Made by a program: the position numbers and the translations under genes
Shown here: piece after piece, positions 17,646-26,177 of the stretch
Position numbering within the stretch: position 1 is the stretch's first letter
How the letters are laid out: every line of letters begins with the position of its first letter
The notes under the pieces: generated by a model
What the model was told of the DNA's origin: nothing
Databases searched by the model: none
What the model saw: the letters and a program-made list of their open reading frames with translations, nothing else
Origin: an uncultured Bacilli bacterium
Lineage (GTDB): Bacteria; Bacillota_I; Bacilli_A; RF39; UBA660
Direction of reading: 5' to 3'
Assembly (NCBI GenBank): GCA_944332575.1
Contig: CALVKH010000005.1
Coordinates: forward strand, 1-38,726
DNA: 38,726 nt

Positions 17646-18251
17646 AGCTTTACATATATCTTTTAATTTACAATTAGCACAATTAGGCGATGCTGCTTTA
17701 CAATGATATCTACCAAATAACACTAATTGATGATGACGTTTTGACCAATTTTCTTTAGCAAATTTTTTCATTAACTTCTTCTCTATTTTAGCAACATCAT
17801 CATTTTTTCTCGCTAAATTTAGTCTTTTACTAACCCTCGCTACATGTGTATCCACAGCAATAGCTGGAACATCAAATAAATTGCTTAAAACAACATTAGC
17901 TGTTTTTCTACCTACTCCTGGCATTTTTTCTAAAGAAGCTCTATCATTGGGTACCTTGCCATCATATTCATTTAATAAAATATTAGCTATTTCTTTTACA
18001 AAAACAGCTTTTTTATGAAAAGTACCAATTGGTTTAATAATTTCCATAATATCATTAATATCTGCTTTACTTAAAGCTTCTAGATTAGGATATTTATCAA
18101 ATAAAATACTAGTTACACTATTCACTCTTTTATCTGTTGTTTGGGCACTTAATACTACCGCAATTAATAACTCATAATCCTTATTATAATTTAATTCACA
18201 GCGAGGATCAGGAAACAATTCATCTAAATATTTTTCTAACTCTTCTACCAC
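17637..18251 (-). CDS. nth: Endonuclease III
   Basis: Endonuclease III is a DNA glycosylase/AP lyase that removes oxidised pyrimidines. The 204-residue protein has the helix-hairpin-helix motif MPGVGRKTANVVL with the catalytic Lys, and AVDTHVARVSKRL with the catalytic Asp. The C-terminal cysteine cluster C-x6-C-x2-C-x5-C (CKAASPNCANCKLKDIC) binds a [4Fe-4S] cluster. Translation starts at GTG 18251 within the overlapping stop/start TAGTG of dnaD, so it is coupled to dnaD. The dnaD-nth pair is conserved in Bacillus. Confidence 0.96.
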   Translation of the reverse strand: MVEELEKYLDELFPDPRCELNYNKDYELLIAVVLSAQTTDKRVNSVTSILFDKYPNLEALSKADINDIMEIIKPIGTFHKKAVFVKEIANILLNEYDGKVPNDRASLEKMPGVGRKTANVVLSNLFDVPAIAVDTHVARVSKRLNLARKNDDVAKIEKKLMKKFAKENWSKRHHQLVLFGRYHCKAASPNCANCKLKDICKAKK

Positions 18252-18910
18252 TACTCATCATCCTCTAACCAATTATACTCAAAAACTTCTAACTTTTCTT
18301 CTTTCTTTTCCTTATATTGAGATCTATTTTTTTCCACATCAGATGCATTCTTTATTCCTTTTTTATTCCATTCATATAGAATTTTATCAATATAACGTAA
18401 ATTGCTTACTCCATTAAAAGTCGCTTCCTTTAGTGCTTCCTTAATTAGCTCATTAGATATTCCACTATCGATCCAAGCTTTTACTATTTCATATTCAATT
18501 GGACTTAAAGTTCTACCAAATTCCTCTTCTATTACTTGAAAAATAGTAGAATCCTCTCCTTCTTCTTGATTATTTAATTCATCAATAATTAACATACTTA
18601 TCTTTTGATAAAAATTTTCCAAAGAAATATATTCTTCCATAATATTTTTATCATTTTTAATAACTTCTAAATTAATTAACTTATTATCAGTTAATTTACT
18701 AATGATACTCATTACATCTTTTATATCTATTCCTAGATCTTCCTCTATAGTATTAGGGTCAAAAATTATCTTTTCTCCTTGATTATATAAATACATTAAA
18801 AAAATAAATTCTTCTAAATTAATGTTTAACTTAGAATAACTCTTGTATAAATATAATGGTATAACAATATTCTTAGATTTAAGAATATCAATTACTTTTT
18901 TATTTTTCAT
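18251..18910 (-). CDS. dnaD: DNA replication initiation protein DnaD
   Basis: DnaD takes part in primosome assembly at the origin and in restart. The start at ATG 18910 (219 residues) was chosen because a G-rich site (AGGGGGG) lies 5 bases upstream and 10 bases after the cca stop. A longer in-frame reading to 18937 would overlap cca. The N-terminal part is a winged-helix DDBH1 domain (about 1-100). The DDBH2 domain (about 115-190) shows EEEFGRTLSPIEYEIVKAW and ends YIDKILYEWNKKGI. An acidic tail ends the protein with YNWLEDDE. It sits between cca and nth in one operon. Confidence 0.9.
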   Translation of the reverse strand: MKNKKVIDILKSKNIVIPLYLYKSYSKLNINLEEFIFLMYLYNQGEKIIFDPNTIEEDLGIDIKDVMSIISKLTDNKLINLEVIKNDKNIMEEYISLENFYQKISMLIIDELNNQEEGEDSTIFQVIEEEFGRTLSPIEYEIVKAWIDSGISNELIKEALKEATFNGVSNLRYIDKILYEWNKKGIKNASDVEKNRSQYKEKKEEKLEVFEYNWLEDDE

Positions 18911-18920
18911 ATAATCCCCC

Positions 18921-20009
18921 CTAATAATTATGAACAATATATTCTTTTAAAATATCATTGTTATTTTCTAATTTATTATTTAAAATCAATGTCGTAATAT
19001 CGTTATAGATATTTTTTAAGTATGATCCTCCACTTCTATTCAATATCTTCATTATTTCTTCACTAGTAATATCTATATCGTGTTTATTAGTAATAGGTAA
19101 CATTTCAAATTTATTAGCAATTTCCTTTTTATCAATTCCTTTGATACTTCCTGCTATACTATTAACATATAAACCATATTGATACAATACTTCATTATCT
19201 AAATTATTTTTATTTAGTGCTTCTCTTATCTTCTTTATTAATTCTGATTCATTCTTAGAAAATGGATAATTAGGACTAATATTTAGGGAAGCCCAAATAC
19301 CCATAATATCCACATTTAGTTTTATTTCATCAAGATTATATATTTCTAATTCATGATCAAGTTCTAATTCTTTTAATAAAGATACTCCATATTTAGCATT
19401 AGGGCTTGAGAATATTTTATCCAATTCTTCACGTTTACGTTGATAAGATAAATTTTTTAAATAACTTTTAGTATGTTTAATTGCATCTTTTACTTCATCA
19501 CTTAATTCAAAATTAAGTATGGTAGCAAATCTTATCGCTCTTAAAATACGTAATGAATCTTCTTGAAATTTATCAAAACTATTTCCTACTGTTCTAATTT
19601 CTTTTTGCTCTAAATCTTTCTTACCGTTTAATAAATCGATAATTTCTCCACGACTATTCATGCATATAGTATTAATCGTAAAATCTCTTCTTTTTAAATC
19701 TTCTAATAAATCATTAATATATTCAAATTCAATCGGTTTACGATTATTAATATAAGTTAATTCTCTTCTAAACGTTGTTATTTCAAATCTAGTATTATGA
19801 ACAAAAACAGTAACTGATCCATATTCAACTTTTGGAATAAAAATATCATTAAATATTTGTTTTATATCCATAGGAGTAGCATCAGTAGCTATATCCACAT
19901 CAAGTGATTCACGCCCCAACAAATAATCTCTTACAAAACCTCCAACAATATAAGCTTTAAATCCATGTTCTTCTATTTTTTTTAGTACTTTTAACGATGT
20001 TTTTAACAT
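18921..20009 (-). CDS. cca: CCA tRNA nucleotidyltransferase
   Basis: This enzyme adds the CCA end to tRNAs, or repairs it. The class II signature is clear: GGFVRDYLLGRESLDVDIAT with the two metal-binding aspartates, then EITTFRRE, RRDFTINTICMN and LRILRAIRFATIL. The 362-residue protein lacks any C-terminal HD phosphohydrolase domain. The C-terminal half is diverged from better-known members. It is the first gene of the cca-dnaD-nth operon, with an AGGAATT-type ribosome binding site ahead of ATG 20009. The link with dnaD and nth recalls the Bacillus cca/birA/dinG/dnaD/nth region. Confidence 0.94.
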   Translation of the reverse strand: MLKTSLKVLKKIEEHGFKAYIVGGFVRDYLLGRESLDVDIATDATPMDIKQIFNDIFIPKVEYGSVTVFVHNTRFEITTFRRELTYINNRKPIEFEYINDLLEDLKRRDFTINTICMNSRGEIIDLLNGKKDLEQKEIRTVGNSFDKFQEDSLRILRAIRFATILNFELSDEVKDAIKHTKSYLKNLSYQRKREELDKIFSSPNAKYGVSLLKELELDHELEIYNLDEIKLNVDIMGIWASLNISPNYPFSKNESELIKKIREALNKNNLDNEVLYQYGLYVNSIAGSIKGIDKKEIANKFEMLPITNKHDIDITSEEIMKILNRSGGSYLKNIYNDITTLILNNKLENNNDILKEYIVHNY

Positions 20010-20058
20010 AGAATTCCTCCCTTATAATTATATCAAATTTACATATAAAGTTAAAGCC

Positions 20059-20085
20059 CAAAAAAAACAGAGTTTAGTAACTCTG
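20059..20085 (-). terminator. Intrinsic terminator of the HU gene
   Basis: On the minus strand a 7-bp stem CAGAGTT / AACTCTG with a 4-base loop is followed by eight T residues. Confidence 0.9.
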
Positions 20086-20097
20086 ATTTTCATAATA

Positions 20098-20370
20098 TTA
20101 GTTAACTGCGTCTTTTAATGCTGATCCAGCTTTAAATGTAACAGCGTTTCTTGCAGCTATTTTAACTGTTTCACCAGTTTGTGGATTACGTCCTTCACGA
20201 GCAGCTCTCTTTGAAACAGCGAATGTTCCAAATCCTACTAGTGGCACTTTATCTCCTTTAACTAATGCTTCAGTGATAGTAGCAAATGTAGCATCGATTG
20301 CTCTTGTAGCATCTGCTTTTGTTAATCCAGCAGCAGTTGCAACAGCTTCTACTAATTCTGCTTTTTTCAT
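20098..20370 (-). CDS. hup: DNA-binding protein HU
   Basis: HU is the small dimeric nucleoid protein that bends and compacts DNA. The 90-residue protein has the standard length and motifs: MKKAELVEAVA at the start, LVGFGTFAVSKRAAREGRNPQTGE covering the beta-arm, and TFKAGSALKDAVN at the end. It has its own promoter and a strong terminator, so it is probably expressed at a high level. Its position next to spoIVA matches the spoIVA-hbs order of Bacillus. Confidence 0.97.
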   Translation of the reverse strand: MKKAELVEAVATAAGLTKADATRAIDATFATITEALVKGDKVPLVGFGTFAVSKRAAREGRNPQTGETVKIAARNAVTFKAGSALKDAVN

Positions 20371-20421
20371 AATATTATTACCTCCGTATTTTCATTTTAA
20401 GCACTATATGCTTACATATAT

Positions 20422-20450
20422 AAAATATCATGTTTTTAATACAAAAGCAA
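20422..20450 (-). promoter_or_regulatory. Probable promoter of the HU gene
   Basis: On the minus strand TTGCTT (20445-20450) and TATTTT (20422-20427) are separated by 17 bases. A CGGAGG ribosome binding site precedes the ATG at 20370. Confidence 0.5.
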
Positions 20451-20480
20451 TGATTTTATGATTATTTTACAGTGTTTTTA

Positions 20481-21956
20481 TTAAATTACTATTGCAATTA
20501 AATTATTAGATCCTTTATTTACCACTTTACTTAAAATGTTACTTAATTTATAACGAACATTATCAGGCATTAACGATATCTTAGACTGAATTCCTTCTTG
20601 TACAATAACATCTAAGCTACGACCAAATATTTCGCTTTTCCAAATATTAGATGGATTAGTTTCATAATCTTTCATTAAATAATTAATCAGTTCTTTACTT
20701 TGTACTTCGCTACCAATGATCGGTTCAAAAGTTGACTGAACATCTACTCTAATCATATGAATAGAAGGTGCGACTGCTTTTAATTTAACTCCATAACGTG
20801 AACCTTGTTTGATAATCTCAGGAGTATCTAATTTCATATCATTTAATGTTGGAGATGCTACACCATAACCTGTTTGTTTCACCATTTTTAAGGCATATTT
20901 AATTTGATCATACTCTGTCTTTGCTTCATTATACTCTTGGAATAGCGATAATAATTCTGCTTTATTTCTAACATCAATCTTAATGATATCTTTTAATACT
21001 TTATTATATAGTTCTGCTGGAGCCTCTAGCGATACAATAACCTCCCCTGTTGCAGGATCAACATTCGATAAATAAGCTTTTTCAATATTTTCATTACCTA
21101 AGAAATGTTTAGTAATATTTTCAATATCACGTAATTTATCTACTTCTACGATACTTTCTTTAATACTATCGATATAACTTTGCTTAATTGGATTCTTACT
21201 ATTTAAAATAGCAATCCACTCTGGCATATTAACTTTTACTTCTAAAATAGGAAATTCATATAAAGCTTCTCTTAAAATATTATATATATCTTTTTCTGTC
21301 ATGGATTCAATACTAATAGGCATTACTGGTACATTATGTTCTTCTTTTAATGATTCGGCAAGTCTTTCTGTCTCAGGTAGTGTTGGATGTGTTGAATTTA
21401 GTAAGACAATAAATGGTTTCCCTAATTCTTTTAGCTCTCTAATCACTCTATTTTCTGCCTCTAAATAATCATTTCTACTAAACTCTCCAATGGATCCATC
21501 CGTAGTTACTACAATACCAATAGTCGAATGATCTTTAATTACTTTTTCAGTACCTAATTCTGCTGCTTCAACAAAAGGAATTTCTTCGTTATACCAAGGA
21601 CATTTAACCATACGAGGACCATTTTCATCCTCTGCTCCTTTAGCATTATCGATGATGTAACCTACACAATCGATTAGTCTAATGTTACAACTAAAATCAT
21701 CTATTTCTACTTTTGCTGCTGTATTCGGAACAAATTTAGGTTCAATAGTCATAATAGTTTTTCCACTAGAACTTTGTGGAATTTCGTCTAATGCTCTTTT
21801 CCTTTCATATTCATCTTTAATATTAGGAACAACTAACGTCTCAATTACTTTCTTAATAAAAGTACTCTTACCAGTTCTAACTGCCCCTACTACTCCAAGA
21901 TAAATATCTCCCCCTGTACGTTCAGCGATGTTTTTAATTATTTCATGTTTATCCAT
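20481..21956 (-). CDS. spoIVA: Stage IV sporulation protein A (spore coat ATPase)
   Basis: SpoIVA polymerises around the forespore using ATP and forms the base layer of the spore coat. The 491-residue protein has the normal length. The Walker A motif is GAVRTGKSTF near residue 25, followed by the switch region with SSGKTIMT and the Walker B-like IRLIDCVGYI. The central and C-terminal domains (VSPTLNDMKLDTPEI-like region, IGSEVQSKELINYLM, and a C-terminus ending NKGSNNLIAIVI) are family-typical. Its presence means that the organism forms spores or recently did. The gene lies in a der-spoVIF-spoIVA-HU block and has a candidate sigma-E type -10 element upstream. Confidence 0.96.
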   Translation of the reverse strand: MDKHEIIKNIAERTGGDIYLGVVGAVRTGKSTFIKKVIETLVVPNIKDEYERKRALDEIPQSSSGKTIMTIEPKFVPNTAAKVEIDDFSCNIRLIDCVGYIIDNAKGAEDENGPRMVKCPWYNEEIPFVEAAELGTEKVIKDHSTIGIVVTTDGSIGEFSRNDYLEAENRVIRELKELGKPFIVLLNSTHPTLPETERLAESLKEEHNVPVMPISIESMTEKDIYNILREALYEFPILEVKVNMPEWIAILNSKNPIKQSYIDSIKESIVEVDKLRDIENITKHFLGNENIEKAYLSNVDPATGEVIVSLEAPAELYNKVLKDIIKIDVRNKAELLSLFQEYNEAKTEYDQIKYALKMVKQTGYGVASPTLNDMKLDTPEIIKQGSRYGVKLKAVAPSIHMIRVDVQSTFEPIIGSEVQSKELINYLMKDYETNPSNIWKSEIFGRSLDVIVQEGIQSKISLMPDNVRYKLSNILSKVVNKGSNNLIAIVI

Positions 21957-21990
21957 AATATTTACCCACTCTCTTTTTCATTTTCATTTA

Positions 21991-22016
21991 AATATATGAT
22001 AAAAAAAGAAAGTTAT
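21991..22016 (-). promoter_or_regulatory. Candidate mother-cell (sigma-E type) promoter of spoIVA
   Basis: On the minus strand CATATATT (21998-21991) is one base from the sigma-E -10 consensus CATACAAT/TT. An ATA core lies 15 bases upstream, within GGTATAAC. The -35 match is weak, so this is a candidate only, supported by spoIVA being a known sigma-E gene. Confidence 0.35.
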
Positions 22017-22021
22017 ACCAA

Positions 22022-22047
22022 ATAAAAATAGTGAATAATCACTATTT
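22022..22047 (-). terminator. Intrinsic terminator of spoVIF
   Basis: On the minus strand a 9-bp stem AAATAGTGA / TCACTATTT with an ATAA-type loop is followed by T residues. It overlaps the spoVIF stop codon. Confidence 0.7.
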
Positions 22048-22285
22048 ATAACATTTCATCTAAATTTTTAGGTACATTATCCTTGACAATAGCATCAATT
22101 ATTTTATTAGTCTTCTCCTCGCTAACCTCTTTGCCTGCTACCCCAGATATCTCCTTTATTAACTCCCTTAAAACTTTTTCATCCTTCATATTAGAATTTT
22201 GAACTTTAGATGCCAAAGACATAATAGTTTCTTTATTAACATTAGTTTTTTTCTCTACTTTATTGAAAAAAGAATCACCAAACAT
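22046..22285 (-). CDS. spoVIF: Stage VI sporulation protein F family
   Basis: The 79-residue protein matches the SpoVIF family of small sporulation proteins, which in Bacillus affects late GerE-controlled coat assembly. Characteristic features are FGDSFFNKVEKKTNV at the N-terminus and VQNSNMKDEKVLRELI in the middle. A conserved KIIDAIVKDNVPKNLD ends the protein. It lies directly after der and ahead of spoIVA. Its ribosome binding site AGGAGG lies in the 3' arm of the der terminator hairpin, with six T residues as the spacer to the ATG. The exact role in this lineage is not known. Confidence 0.88.
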   Translation of the reverse strand: MFGDSFFNKVEKKTNVNKETIMSLASKVQNSNMKDEKVLRELIKEISGVAGKEVSEEKTNKIIDAIVKDNVPKNLDEML

Positions 22286-22317
22286 AAAAAACCTCCTACA
22301 TAATTATATGTAAGAAG
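22286..22317 (-). terminator. der terminator hairpin that contains the spoVIF ribosome binding site
   Basis: On the minus strand CTTCTTACATA pairs with TATGTAGGAGG over 11 bp (three G-U pairs) around a 4-base loop and is followed by six T residues. The AGGAGG of spoVIF (22297-22292) is inside the 3' arm, and the T run leads straight into the spoVIF ATG. Confidence 0.65.
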
Positions 22318-22327
22318 TTCTATTTTG

Positions 22328-23632
22328 TTATTCACTACGATTTTTAAATTGTAAAATTATTGGAGTTCCTTCTAATTCAAAATTTTCTCTTAATTTATTT
22401 TCCAAGTATCGCTCATATGAAAAATGCACTAAGTTTTTATTATTAACATGAAAAGTAAATTTAGGAGGTTTAATCCCCGTTTGATTTACATAATATATTT
22501 TTAATCTTCTTCCTTTATAAGAAGGAGGTAAATTTAATAAATAAGCGTCTTGTATCACATCATTAATAACACTTGTTTTTATTTCTCTTTTAATATTTTC
22601 ACTAACCTTTAAAACCTCTGGCATAATAGTGTGAACTCTTTTTTTAGTTAGTGCAGAAGTAAAGATAACGGGAACATAAGATAAAAATTGAAATTCACTA
22701 CGTACTTCTTTTAAATATTCCTTAATACTCTTTTTATCTTCTACTGTATCCCATTTGTTAACTACTAAAATAAGACCTTTACCTTTCTCTAACACATATC
22801 CTGCAATATGTTTATCATGCTCTATAATTCCTTCTTCAGCATTGATAACTAACAAACATATATCACTACGATCGATCGCTTTCATACTTCTTAATAAGCT
22901 ATATTTTTCAACATTTTCATATATTTTACCTTTTTTACGCATTCCGGCAGTATCAATTACTACAAACTCTTCTTTTTGATAAGCGAGTACTGTATCAATA
23001 GCATCTCTTGTAGTTCCTGCTACATCACTAACTATTACTCGTTCTTCATTTAATAAAGCATTAATTAAACTACTTTTTCCTACATTAGGACGTCCAATAA
23101 CTGAGAATTTTAATCTTTTATCTTCTTTTTCTTCTTTTTCATTAAAATCCTTAGTTACTTCATCCATAAGTTCTACAAAACCAATTCCATGTTCACCACT
23201 AATTGGAATATAAACATCAAATCCTAATTCATAAAAATCATAAATATGATCTTCTGCTTTTTTATTATCTACTTTATTAATTGCTACAATAACTTTCTTG
23301 TTGCTTTTTCGTAAAATATCTCTTACTACTAAATCATTAGAAGTTAAACCTTCTTTACCATCTACTACAAATACTACTACGTCTGCTTCATCAATAGCTA
23401 TTTCAGCTTGTATTTTTATCTCGTCATTAAATTTCTCTAAGGAAGCATCAATACCACCAGTATCAATCACATTAAATCTATAGTTTTTATAACTTGCTTC
23501 ACTATAAATTCTATCTCTAGTAACACCTGGAGTATCTTCAATAATAGATATTTTCTTACCTACTATTTTATTAAAAATAGTACTTTTTCCTACATTAGGG
23601 CGCCCTACTAAAGCTACTGTTGGTAATTTCAT
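22328..23632 (-). CDS. der: Ribosome biogenesis GTPase Der (EngA)
   Basis: Der is a double GTPase needed for 50S ribosomal subunit assembly. The 434-residue protein has the expected length. Two G domains carry GRPNVGKS at about residues 9-16 and again near 181-188. The G3 motifs are DTGG and DTAG, and the G4 motifs NKVD and NKWD. A C-terminal KH-like domain ends with PPSYKGRRLKIYYVNQ and PPKFTFHVN. The ATG at 23632 lies inside the end of the upstream unknown gene (38-base overlap), with GGAAG upstream. The neighbourhood der-spoVIF-spoIVA-HU matches the sporulation-linked der region of Bacillus. Confidence 0.97.
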   Translation of the reverse strand: MKLPTVALVGRPNVGKSTIFNKIVGKKISIIEDTPGVTRDRIYSEASYKNYRFNVIDTGGIDASLEKFNDEIKIQAEIAIDEADVVVFVVDGKEGLTSNDLVVRDILRKSNKKVIVAINKVDNKKAEDHIYDFYELGFDVYIPISGEHGIGFVELMDEVTKDFNEKEEKEDKRLKFSVIGRPNVGKSSLINALLNEERVIVSDVAGTTRDAIDTVLAYQKEEFVVIDTAGMRKKGKIYENVEKYSLLRSMKAIDRSDICLLVINAEEGIIEHDKHIAGYVLEKGKGLILVVNKWDTVEDKKSIKEYLKEVRSEFQFLSYVPVIFTSALTKKRVHTIMPEVLKVSENIKREIKTSVINDVIQDAYLLNLPPSYKGRRLKIYYVNQTGIKPPKFTFHVNNKNLVHFSYERYLENKLRENFELEGTPIILQFKNRSE

Positions 23633-24062
23633 AATAGCACTTCCTTCCTACTAAAAAAGGTGTATTAAACACCAATAATTTCTTTTTCATCATTTTAATT
23701 AATTGATTATGGATATCTTCTCTTATTAATAAATAACTACTACTGGTTCCACCCATAGAGGCTTGATTACTAACATAATTCTTTAATAATTTAAAATATC
23801 CACTTTCGGTAAGGGAACCTATTTCTCTTACATTCAAATTATAAACAGTAACATAGTCATCTATAAAAGCATTGCGGTTTTCTAATTTTTTACCATGATA
23901 ATTATCATCTTTAACTATATCATTACCATCAACTATATCATAAGTTCCTTTTGTTTTTTCCTTGCTTAGAATGATTCCTTTATAATTATACGGATTCTCA
24001 TTTATTATAACAATTGGATCTTTAATATGATTAGATAAAACTATTTTTCCAAGTTTGCTCAT
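23595..24062 (-). CDS. Unknown protein upstream of der
   Basis: I do not recognise this 155-residue protein. It has no signal peptide or membrane helix. The middle shows DDYVTVYNLNVREIGSLTES and a Gly/Ser-rich GGTSSSYLLIRED stretch. The end is a basic-hydrophobic segment, MKKKLLVFNTPFLVGRKC. A GGTGATATT ribosome binding site precedes the ATG at 24062. Its last 38 bases overlap the start of der in another frame. Such a tight overlap supports a real gene that is translated together with der. Confidence 0.65.
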   Translation of the reverse strand: MSKLGKIVLSNHIKDPIVIINENPYNYKGIILSKEKTKGTYDIVDGNDIVKDDNYHGKKLENRNAFIDDYVTVYNLNVREIGSLTESGYFKLLKNYVSNQASMGGTSSSYLLIREDIHNQLIKMMKKKLLVFNTPFLVGRKCYYEITNSSFSRAP

Positions 24063-24102
24063 AATATCACCTTCAAACAGTGGTAATTATAACATGTTTA
24101 CA

Positions 24103-24570
24103 CTAAGTTGTCAAATTGTACCATTTCCTTTTCAAGGATTTTAAGTCATCTCCATAAATAATTTTATAATCTTCAAATAACGAATAATTCTCTTCATCTA
24201 CGATATCGCCGCTATTTATATAAAAATAATTATTTAGATATTTTAGATGTTTGTATTTATTGATATCTTTAATATTTTGAACTTTAAGGTAAATCTCTTC
24301 ATCATTATGAATAATTATTTTTAAATCAACAGTCTTACCTAAGTAACTATCAATATTTTTTATTTCTAAAATGAGCCCTAAACATTTAATAATATATACA
24401 TGGACTTCATAAAAACCTTCTAAAATAACATCATATATTTTCCTTATTTTCAGAATAATTGACTTTATATATTTGCTTAATTCTTCACTATTATTAATGT
24501 TAAATTCCTTAATATAAGAGTTATTAATAAATATTTTATAACTATCTTCATCGAGAAGTTCAAGTTTCAT
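24103..24570 (-). CDS. Unknown acidic protein
   Basis: I do not recognise this 155-residue protein. It is rich in Ile, Lys, Asn and Tyr, soluble by appearance, and begins MKLELLDEDSYKIFINNSYI. The short alternating hydrophobic pattern suggests a mixed alpha/beta fold. The start vaguely recalls the N-terminal domain of MecA-type adaptors, but this is too weak to name it. It precedes the other unknown gene and der with a 40-base gap and probably belongs to the same unit. An AGGTGATAAA ribosome binding site lies upstream. Confidence 0.6.
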   Translation of the reverse strand: MKLELLDEDSYKIFINNSYIKEFNINNSEELSKYIKSIILKIRKIYDVILEGFYEVHVYIIKCLGLILEIKNIDSYLGKTVDLKIIIHNDEEIYLKVQNIKDINKYKHLKYLNNYFYINSGDIVDEENYSLFEDYKIIYGDDLKSLKRKWYNLTT

Positions 24571-24614
24571 TTTATCACCTACAGTATCTTATGAAATACT
24601 AAAAAAAATGAAAT

Positions 24615-24653
24615 AAAAAAGAAGATTTATACAATTTCAATTGTTAAATCTTC
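24615..24653 (-). terminator. Intrinsic terminator of ackA-nrnA-engB
   Basis: On the minus strand a long stem (GAAGATTTA / TAAATCTTC with an inner ACAATT / AATTGT) is followed by T residues. It overlaps the engB stop codon. Confidence 0.85.
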
Positions 24654-25220
24654 TATTTTTTGTAGTATTTCTTCTCGACCTAATTTAGTAACACTTGAAA
24701 ATAAAACTATATCATCTCCTACTACTAAATCTAAAGAGTCAGTAATACTTTTTAAATTAGCATCTTTTTTACTTGCTCCTACTTTATCTACTTTTGTTGC
24801 AACAATAGTTACTGGAACGTGATAGTATTTCAAAAAGTTATACATAAGTAAGTCATCTTCAGTAGGTTTATGTCTAAAATCAATGAGCATAAAAACTCTT
24901 TTTAGTTCTTTTCTTTTTTCTAAATACTCTTCGATCATAAGCCCAAACTTTTTTTGTTGTTCTTTACTAGTTAAAGCATATCCATAACCTGGTACATCAA
25001 CTAAATAAAAGCTATCATTTACAATATAGAAATTTAACGTTTGAGTTTTACCAGGTGTTGCAGATACTCTTGCTAAGTTTTTCCTATTAACAATAGTATT
25101 AATGAAACTACTTTTCCCAACGTTACTTCTTCCTACTAATAAAAACTCAGGCTTCCCCTCCTCTGGATATTGACTTCTTCTTACAGCACTAATATATAAA
25201 TCAACATTATTTATTTTCAT
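24627..25220 (-). CDS. engB: Ribosome biogenesis GTPase EngB (YsxC/YihA)
   Basis: EngB is a TRAFAC-class GTPase needed for late 50S assembly. G-motifs visible are GRSNVGKSSFINT (G1), SATPGKTQTLNFY (G2), DVPGYGYA (G3), TKVDK (G4) and FSSVTKLG (G5). Two ATGs stand side by side at 25223 and 25220, both after AGGTGATA. I chose 25220 (197 residues), which gives the better 6-base spacing. The longer reading from GTG 25229 would use up the ribosome binding site. The start overlaps the end of nrnA, which indicates coupling. Confidence 0.95.
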   Translation of the reverse strand: MKINNVDLYISAVRRSQYPEEGKPEFLLVGRSNVGKSSFINTIVNRKNLARVSATPGKTQTLNFYIVNDSFYLVDVPGYGYALTSKEQQKKFGLMIEEYLEKRKELKRVFMLIDFRHKPTEDDLLMYNFLKYYHVPVTIVATKVDKVGASKKDANLKSITDSLDLVVGDDIVLFSSVTKLGREEILQKIEDLTIEIV

Positions 25221-26169
25221 CATTATCACCTAAATTCTCCAAATAAACTTTACATGCTTCATTTAATTCATTTAAAAATTTATCAACCTCATCCATGGAT
25301 GTAACTCTAGCTCCACTAGCATAATGATGACCTCCACCATTATATTTTTCAGCAATATGGTTGATGATAGGTCCGCGAGATCTAATATTTAATTTAATAA
25401 GATTATTTTTTACATCCTCTGAAATAGCCACCCAAACTAAGACTTCTTCAATATAATTAAAATTATTAATTAAATTTCCAGCTGAACCAGAATCCACTCC
25501 AAACTGAGAAATGATATCATTAGTAATTTTAATACTTGCTAATCCATATTCAGTTACATTTAAATTTTCAGCAATATATCCTTGAAGACGTACTTCGTTT
25601 AAAGGACGCATATATATATTACTATATAAAGATGGTAAATCCAAATCATAAATTTCAAGTAAATCCGAAATTATTTTAAACGTTTTGTGGGATGAATTAA
25701 ATAAAAATCTATTAGTATCCGATACAATTCCTAAAAATATCGTTTTAGCTATATCATAATCCATTTCTAAATCAGTTGTAGTAATTAAACGATATACTAA
25801 CTCTGAAGCACTAGATGCTTTATCATCAATATATTCCATTTGAGCATATTTTTCAATAAATGGATGATGATCAATTTTTATATAATACTTAAATTGATCA
25901 AAATTATTAATATCTACTCTTTTTTGATCAGGAGTATCAACTACAATTAACATAGCATTATTAAGTTCTTCCATTTTATCTAATTTAGGAAAATAATTAA
26001 ATTTAGTACTACTACTTCCTACAGCATATACTTTTTTATTAGGAAACGTTTTTTTAATCGAATCTCTTAACGCAATTTGACTAGCTAAAGCATCGGGATC
26101 AACCCCAATGTGTCTAGCAATTACAATATTATCATATTCTTTTATCTTTTCAAAAATATCCTCTAACAT
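25207..26169 (-). CDS. nrnA: Bifunctional oligoribonuclease/PAP phosphatase NrnA (DHH family)
   Basis: This Mn-dependent DHH/DHHA1 phosphoesterase degrades short RNA oligonucleotides and dephosphorylates 3'-phosphoadenosine 5'-phosphate. The 320-residue protein has the DHH domain motifs RHIGVDPDALASQ, VVDTPD, IDHHPF and FLGIVSDTNRF. The DHHA1 motif GGGHHYASGA is at the C-terminus. It lies 8 bases after ackA and overlaps engB. NrnA completes the RNA degradation begun by RNases Y and J. A related pApA-hydrolysing role cannot be excluded. Confidence 0.93.
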   Translation of the reverse strand: MLEDIFEKIKEYDNIVIARHIGVDPDALASQIALRDSIKKTFPNKKVYAVGSSSTKFNYFPKLDKMEELNNAMLIVVDTPDQKRVDINNFDQFKYYIKIDHHPFIEKYAQMEYIDDKASSASELVYRLITTTDLEMDYDIAKTIFLGIVSDTNRFLFNSSHKTFKIISDLLEIYDLDLPSLYSNIYMRPLNEVRLQGYIAENLNVTEYGLASIKITNDIISQFGVDSGSAGNLINNFNYIEEVLVWVAISEDVKNNLIKLNIRSRGPIINHIAEKYNGGGHHYASGARVTSMDEVDKFLNELNEACKVYLENLGDNDENK

Positions 26170-26177
26170 AATATTTC

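Noticed and set aside
18911-18923. A G6 run on the minus strand just before the dnaD start, at first sight another slippage tract.
   Set aside because: It is short, works as the ribosome binding site of an essential replication gene, and no surface gene is involved.
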